The translations under genes and the position numbers were made by a program. A stretch of DNA of 10,123 bases from contig CABSBK010000019.1 of assembly GCA_902475865.1 (NCBI GenBank), positions 1 to 10,123 of the forward strand. Reading direction: 5' to 3'. This stretch comes from an uncultured Collinsella sp. Its GTDB lineage: Bacteria > Actinomycetota > Coriobacteriia > Coriobacteriales > Coriobacteriaceae. Below the pieces are notes generated by a model. It made no database searches. It was given only the letters and a program-made list of their open reading frames with translations, and was not told where the DNA came from. Numbering within the stretch: the first letter of the stretch is position 1; each line of letters begins with the position of its first letter. Shown here piece after piece: positions 6,229 through 10,123 of the stretch.

Positions 6229-7497
6229 ATGAATGCTGAGCAGTTCGATATCAAGATCCGTGCCGTAGAGGGCGGCGTAACGGCGGCAGCCGGCTTTAAG
6301 GCGGCGGGCATCCATGCCGGATTCCGCAAGAATCCCGAGCGCCTGGATTACGCGCTCGTCGTGCCCGATAAACCCTGTCCCGGGGCCGGCGTGTTTACGA
6401 CTAACCGCTTTTGTGCGGCGCCCGTGCAGGTGAGCCGTGCCAACCTGGGCGGCGCCGAGAAGGGCTATGGCGTCATTGCCGGCGTTTCGGTCAACTCTGG
6501 CAATGCCAACGCCGCCACGGGCGAGACCGGCCTTGCCTGCGCGCGCGAGACGTGCAACATCGCATCGCAGGTCATCGGCTGTGAGCCCCAGCAGATTCTG
6601 GTTGCCTCCACGGGTGTGATTGGCCAGATTCTGCCGATCGACACGTTTGAGACCGCCATTCCTGCTGCCTACGAGGCGCTCTCCGTTCATGGTGGCGCCG
6701 ATGCCGCCCGCGCTATCATGACGACCGATACCCATTCCAAGGAGTATGCCGTTCGCTACCGCAGTGAGGCTGCTGGCCATGCAGGCAACGCTTATACGGT
6801 GGGCGGTATGTGCAAGGGCTCGGGCATGATCATGCCCAACATGGCAACCATGATCGCGGTCATCACTACCGATGCCCCCGTCGAGCCGGCGGCGCTCCAC
6901 GCCCTGTTGCTCTCCACCGTCAAGCAGACCTTTAATAAGGTAACGGTCGACTCCGACACCTCGACCAACGACACCTGCATCATGCTTGCCTCCGGCGCCG
7001 CTGCCGCGGATGCCGAACCCATTGTCGAGGGCTCTGACGCCTTCGACGAGCTGGCCTTTGCCGTGCATGAGGTGTGCGAGAGCCTGGCGCGCAACATCGC
7101 CGCAGATGGCGAGGGCGCATCCAAGCTCGTGACGGTTAACGTCACCGGCGCCGCGAACGACGAGGAGGCCGATATCGCCGCCCGTGCTGTCGCCAACTCG
7201 CCGCTCGTCAAGACCTGCATCGCCGGCCACGACTGCAACTGGGGCCGCGTTGCCATGGCGCTCGGCAAGTGTGGCGTGCGGTTTAACCAAGAAGATGTGT
7301 CCATCGACATGATGGGCATGCCTGTCTGTCGCGATGGCCTGACGGTTCCCTTCGATGAGGACGAGGCCCTGCGACGTTTTGAGGCGCCCGAGATTGTGAT
7401 CTCGGCAGACCTGGGCGCAGGGGACGCGGCGACCACCGTGTGGACTTGCGACCTCACGCACGAGTACATCTCCATTAACGGCGACTATCGTTCCTAG
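6229..7497 (+). CDS. argJ: Glutamate N-acetyltransferase / ornithine acetyltransferase
   Basis: ArgJ transfers the acetyl group from N-acetylornithine to glutamate, giving ornithine and regenerating N-acetylglutamate. Many members also acetylate glutamate from acetyl-CoA; sequence alone cannot show whether this one does. The precursor is 422 residues and is expected to cleave itself before Thr207 in KGSGMIMPNMATMIAV (196-211), making the Thr the new nucleophile of the beta chain. STGV (128-131 region) and DSDTSTNDTC (241-250) are the conserved oxyanion and active-site segments. ATG 6229 is preceded by AAGGAG but at a long 12-nt spacing; no better start exists. ArgJ with ArgB and ArgD forms the acetyl-recycling pathway. 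It lies just after the terminator-like hairpin, with no ARG box seen between argC and argJ. Confidence 0.97.
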   Translation: MNAEQFDIKIRAVEGGVTAAAGFKAAGIHAGFRKNPERLDYALVVPDKPCPGAGVFTTNRFCAAPVQVSRANLGGAEKGYGVIAGVSVNSGNANAATGETGLACARETCNIASQVIGCEPQQILVASTGVIGQILPIDTFETAIPAAYEALSVHGGADAARAIMTTDTHSKEYAVRYRSEAAGHAGNAYTVGGMCKGSGMIMPNMATMIAVITTDAPVEPAALHALLLSTVKQTFNKVTVDSDTSTNDTCIMLASGAAAADAEPIVEGSDAFDELAFAVHEVCESLARNIAADGEGASKLVTVNVTGAANDEEADIAARAVANSPLVKTCIAGHDCNWGRVAMALGKCGVRFNQEDVSIDMMGMPVCRDGLTVPFDEDEALRRFEAPEIVISADLGAGDAATTVWTCDLTHEYISINGDYRS

Positions 7498-7506
7498 ACT
7501 CCCGAT

Positions 7507-7550
7507 GTGCCGTGCGTCCCGCTGCAATCGCGGGCAACGAGGTACGGCGC
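7507..7550 (+). other. Intercistronic hairpin between argJ and argB
   Basis: A two-part stem pairs 7507-7513 with 7544-7550 (7 bp, one wobble) and 7518-7522 with 7530-7534 (CCCGC/GCGGG). No T-run follows, so it is not a terminator. It may affect mRNA processing or stability, or have no role. Confidence 0.35.
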
Positions 7551-7578
7551 GATAGCTACACGAAAGACGAGGCAGATT

Positions 7579-8559
7579 ATGAAATTCGCACGCGATTGTC
7601 GTTCGAGCGAATCCAATGAAGCGACCGCGCAGCTGCTGTTTGAGGCACTGCCGTGGATTAAAAACCTGACCGGCAAGACGGTCGTTATCAAGTACGGCGG
7701 CGCCGCCATGGTCGACGAGCAACTGCGCCGCGACGTGATGAGCGACATCGTCCTGCTCAAGATTATCGGCATGCGTCCCGTTATCGTGCATGGCGGCGGC
7801 AAGGCCATCAACGAGGCACTCAGCCACTATGACATCCCTGTCGAGTTTAAGAACGGCCAGCGCGTGACCACGCCGGATACCATGGATATCGTGCGCGAGG
7901 TGCTGGGTGGCAAGGTCAACCAGGAGCTGGTCGCTGCCATCAACCAGCACGGCAACCTGGCCGTGGGCGTGTCGGGCAGCGACGCTGGCACGCTCATCGC
8001 CGAGCCGCTCGACCCCGAGCTCGGCCGCGTGGGTAAAGTGACGCACGTCAACACCGACTATATCGAGCGCTTGCTCGATAGCGAGTACATCCCCGTCATC
8101 GCTACCGTCGCGGCGGGGGAGGACGGCGGCTTCTTCAACATCAACGCCGATACCGCCGCCGGTGCTGTCGCGGCGGCGCTCCACGCGCACAAGGCGATCT
8201 TCCTTACCGACGTCGATGGCCTGTATAAGGACTTTAGCGACAAGGATTCGCTCATCTCCAACCTGACGCTCGACGAGGTTAATGAGATGCTCTATGGGGG
8301 CGAGGTCGACAAAGGCATGATTCCCAAGCTACGCGCCGCTGTCGATGCGCTTGCCGCCGGCGTGTTCCGCGCGCACATCATCAACGGCACCACGCCGCAT
8401 TCGCTGCTCCTGGAGTTGCTGACCGATGCCGGCGTCGGCACCGTGATCCATTCCACCGAGACGGCTTACGAGTTCGATACGCATCCGCACCCTCTTTCGA
8501 CCTTTGCGGCACGCCTGACCGAGAACCTCGACGAGGTCGAGAAGCTTCAAACGGTCTAG
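7579..8559 (+). CDS. argB: Acetylglutamate kinase
   Basis: ArgB phosphorylates N-acetylglutamate with ATP, the second step of the pathway and usually its feedback-controlled step. The 326-residue form is longer than the common 260-300. The amino-acid-kinase motif VVIKYGGAAM (35-44) contains the catalytic Lys38, VIVHGGGKAI (68-77) is the glycine-rich loop, and GMIPKL (246-251) carries the second conserved Lys250. Residues 11-34 (ESNEATAQLLFEALPWIKNLTGKT) form the N-terminal helix known from arginine-inhibited hexameric kinases, so allosteric inhibition by arginine is likely. A 36-residue tail follows the usual end at about GTVI (287-290). I chose ATG 7579 because GAGG lies 6 nt upstream and the protein then starts at the known helix; an in-frame ATG at 7507 would add 24 residues without a binding site and lies in the intercistronic hairpin. 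Confidence 0.96.
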   Translation: MKFARDCRSSESNEATAQLLFEALPWIKNLTGKTVVIKYGGAAMVDEQLRRDVMSDIVLLKIIGMRPVIVHGGGKAINEALSHYDIPVEFKNGQRVTTPDTMDIVREVLGGKVNQELVAAINQHGNLAVGVSGSDAGTLIAEPLDPELGRVGKVTHVNTDYIERLLDSEYIPVIATVAAGEDGGFFNINADTAAGAVAAALHAHKAIFLTDVDGLYKDFSDKDSLISNLTLDEVNEMLYGGEVDKGMIPKLRAAVDALAAGVFRAHIINGTTPHSLLLELLTDAGVGTVIHSTETAYEFDTHPHPLSTFAARLTENLDEVEKLQTV

Positions 8560-8627
8560 CCGGCTCAAAATTGCTACGCCATTACGCCCAAACTCCGCGC
8601 TACCTGGCGCTTAACGAAAGGTATCTC

Positions 8628-9911
8628 ATGTCACTTGCAGCACAACAATCGCTTGAATCCCACTACGTCATGCACACCTTTGGTCGCTCGCCGGTCGAGT
8701 TTGTCGAAGGCCACGGCATGAAGCTCATCGGTGACGATGGTCGTGAGTATCTCGACTTTCTCGCTGGTATCGGTGTGTGCAGCCTTGGCCACGGCAACCC
8801 TGCAGTGCTCTCGGCGCTCGAGGCTCAGACCAAAAAGCTTCTGCATGTGTCTAACTACTTCTACATCGAGCAGCGTGGACAGGTCGCGGCGCTGCTGTCC
8901 AAGCTTGCCAACGACGACGTAGATGGTGCGTGCGTGCTGGCCGATGCCATTGCCGCCGGCGATGAGACCACGGCCGCTGCGCTCGATGCCCCGGCTGCGG
9001 ACGAGCAGGTGTGGGAGACGTTCTTTGCCAATTCTGGTGCCGAAGCCAACGAGGGCTCGATGAAGCTTGCGCGTCTGTACGCCAAGCGTGCTGGCAACGG
9101 TGGCAACACCATCGTGTGCATGCGCGGCGGCTTTCACGGTCGTACGCTCGAGACTATTGCGGCCACCATGCAGGATTGGCTACAGGACAGCTTCCGCCCG
9201 CTGCCGGGTGGCTTTGTGGCCTGCACGCCCAACGATGTAGATGAACTGCGCGCAATCTTTAAGCAGTTGGGCAGTGAAATCTGTGCCGTGATGCTCGAGC
9301 CGATCCAAGGCGAGAGCGGTGTGCATCCCATGACCGAGGAGTTTATGGCTACGGCGCGCGACTTGGCACATGAGGTGGATGCCGTGCTTATCGCCGACGA
9401 GGTCCAGTGCGGAATCTTTCGCACGGGCAAGCCGTTTGCGTTCCAGACCTATGGCGTGGAGCCCGACATTATGAGCCTTGCCAAGGGCATCGCCGACGGC
9501 GTGCCCATGGGGGCCGTGGTGGCGAAGAAAGAGATCGCCGACGTGTTTAAGCCCGGCGATCACGGTTCGACCTTCGGTGGTAGCTGCTTGGCCATCGCGG
9601 CGTGTGCCGCGACGCTCTCCGTGCTTGTGCGCGGCGATTATGCCGAGCATGCTGCCAAGGTTGGCGCCTATATGGAGCAGGCGCTGGCTAAGCTTCCGCA
9701 TGTGGTAGAGGTGCGTGGTCGCGGCCTGATGCTCGGCTGCGATCTTGACGATGCCGCGGGTGATGCACACGACGTTGTAGCCCGTGCATTGGGGGCTGGT
9801 GCAGTGATCAACGCTACAGGCGCACATACGCTGCGCTTCCTTCCGCCGCTCGTGTGCGAAGAGGCCGACGTGGACAGCCTAATCGAGATCCTGTCGGACG
9901 TTTTGGCCTAG
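8628..9911 (+). CDS. argD: Acetylornithine aminotransferase with an alanine-rich insertion
   Basis: ArgD is a PLP enzyme of aminotransferase class III that converts N-acetylglutamate semialdehyde, with glutamate as amino donor, to N-acetylornithine. Key positions: SGAEANE (136-142), FHGRT near 169-173, IADEVQCG (255-262) with the PLP-contacting Asp257, and SLAKGI (283-288) with Lys286 as the Schiff-base lysine. The C-terminal TLRFLPPLV is typical. It is 427 residues, about 30 more than usual; the excess is an Ala/Asp-rich insertion at about 95-126, just before the FFANSGAEANE strand. ATG 8628 is chosen because AAAGG lies 6 nt upstream and family similarity starts soon after; an in-frame TTG at 8571 is unlikely. 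It follows argB by 68 nt and is the last gene of the cluster. Confidence 0.95.
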   Translation: MSLAAQQSLESHYVMHTFGRSPVEFVEGHGMKLIGDDGREYLDFLAGIGVCSLGHGNPAVLSALEAQTKKLLHVSNYFYIEQRGQVAALLSKLANDDVDGACVLADAIAAGDETTAAALDAPAADEQVWETFFANSGAEANEGSMKLARLYAKRAGNGGNTIVCMRGGFHGRTLETIAATMQDWLQDSFRPLPGGFVACTPNDVDELRAIFKQLGSEICAVMLEPIQGESGVHPMTEEFMATARDLAHEVDAVLIADEVQCGIFRTGKPFAFQTYGVEPDIMSLAKGIADGVPMGAVVAKKEIADVFKPGDHGSTFGGSCLAIAACAATLSVLVRGDYAEHAAKVGAYMEQALAKLPHVVEVRGRGLMLGCDLDDAAGDAHDVVARALGAGAVINATGAHTLRFLPPLVCEEADVDSLIEILSDVLA

Positions 9912-9938
9912 CGAGAGTAAAACATAGCCAGTTTGAAC

Positions 9939-9997
9939 GGGTTCCAGATTGTCGGTGCGTCATTTGATGCATCTTTGGACGGTCTGGAACCCTTTTT
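9939..9997 (+). terminator. Rho-independent terminator after argD
   Basis: GGGTTCCAGA (9939-9948) pairs perfectly with TCTGGAACCC (9983-9992) and is followed by TTTTTG. The loop can fold further (TGCGTCA with TGATGCA). It begins 28 nt after the argD stop and closes the arginine cluster. Confidence 0.9.
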
Positions 9998-10008
9998 GTC
10001 ATCAATCT

Positions 10009-10071
10009 GCAAAGGCCACGGCCTTTGCGACAGACGTGCTGTCGGGTTCGAATCCCTCTGCGATGGGCCCA
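10009..10071. repeat. Run of three small palindromes, the last tRNA T-loop-like
   Basis: Three dyads lie end to end: a 9-bp near-perfect palindrome with a 2-nt centre (10009-10028), GACAG-ACGTG-CTGTC (10029-10043), and GGGTTCGAATCCC (10044-10056). The last resembles a tRNA T-arm and loop (TTCGAAT), and a CCCA follows at 10068-10071, 2 nt further than in a normal tRNA. No matching 5' acceptor strand, D-arm or anticodon arm is present upstream, so it is not a working tRNA gene. It may be a decayed or duplicated tRNA 3' end, such as an attachment-site scar, or chance. Confidence 0.4.
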
Positions 10072-10101
10072 AAAACGAAAGGCCCCCATAGCTGGGAGCC
10101 T
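10071..10101 (-). terminator. Minus-strand intrinsic terminator
   Basis: Read on the minus strand, AGGCTCCC (10101-10094) pairs with GGGGGCCT (10087-10080) with one T-G wobble around a 6-nt loop, and is followed by TTCGTTTTT (10079-10071). It would end the transcript of the tRNA gene that enters from the right edge. Confidence 0.75.
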
Positions 10102-10111
10102 ATCAAATCAG

Positions 10112-10123
10112 TGGTGGGCGATG
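10112..10123 (-). tRNA. 3' end of a tRNA gene cut by the window edge, possibly tRNA-Val
   Basis: The last 12 bases read CATCGCCCACCA on the minus strand: an encoded CCA tail (10114-10112), discriminator A, and an acceptor 3' strand ATCGCCC (10122-10116). A tRNA starting GGGCGAT would pair with it, as actinobacterial valine tRNAs do, but the anticodon is outside the window. The minus-strand terminator 11 nt downstream supports a real RNA gene. Only 12 nt are visible, so both the call and the amino acid are tentative. Confidence 0.5.

Noticed and set aside
5851..8190. A 779-codon open frame on the minus strand opposite argC's end, argJ and argB
   Set aside because: It is a shadow of strong GC-rich codon bias. 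The + strand here encodes clear ArgC, ArgJ and ArgB with ribosome binding sites, and the minus-strand product is a low-complexity Arg/His/Gly-rich protein without a recognisable domain.
10029..10071. A complete tRNA gene on the + strand ending at the CCCA
   Set aside because: The spacing from T-loop to CCA is 2 nt too long, the T-stem pairs over only 3 bp, and there is no 5' acceptor, D-arm or anticodon arm upstream.

Overview
The window looks like chromosomal DNA of a high-GC actinobacterium of the Coriobacteriia, most likely Collinsella or a close relative. This is inferred from GC-rich third codon positions, good Shine-Dalgarno sites, a two-domain EcfA ATPase, and an argC-argJ-argB-argD order with ArgR-type boxes. 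No database comparison was possible, so the genus is a guess. All protein genes are on the + strand. Nothing resembles a phage, transposon or CRISPR system, and I did not find a wholly new system; the interest lies in regulation and gene context.

Left edge (1-326): no gene. It begins with a large nested inverted repeat (1-107), followed by structured but unassigned DNA and a likely promoter at about 294-321.

Flavin unit (327-4866): an FMN riboswitch precedes ribU (riboflavin-binding S component), a fused ecfA1-ecfA2 ATPase gene and ecfT. These overlap by 4 bp and 1 bp and together can build a complete ECF-type riboflavin importer. Two related small genes of the pyridoxamine-phosphate-oxidase-like flavin-binding split-barrel family follow after 30 and 54 nt. 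A rho-independent terminator closes the unit. The logic appears to be that low FMN opens the switch and raises riboflavin uptake, and the same transcript supplies two probable flavin-binding proteins.

Arginine unit (4867-9997): a pair of ArgR-like boxes spaced exactly 21 bp centre to centre lies just upstream of an extended -10 promoter. argC, argJ, argB and argD follow, giving the acetylated steps from N-acetylglutamate to ornithine. ArgJ recycles the acetyl group, and ArgB has the N-terminal extension expected of arginine-inhibited enzymes. A strong terminator-like hairpin lies between argC and argJ, so the operon may be split or attenuated. argD ends at a clear terminator.

Right edge (9998-10123): three successive small palindromes, one resembling a tRNA T-loop, then a minus-strand terminator, then 12 nt that look like the 3' end of a minus-strand tRNA gene (tRNA-Val would fit) cut by the window edge.
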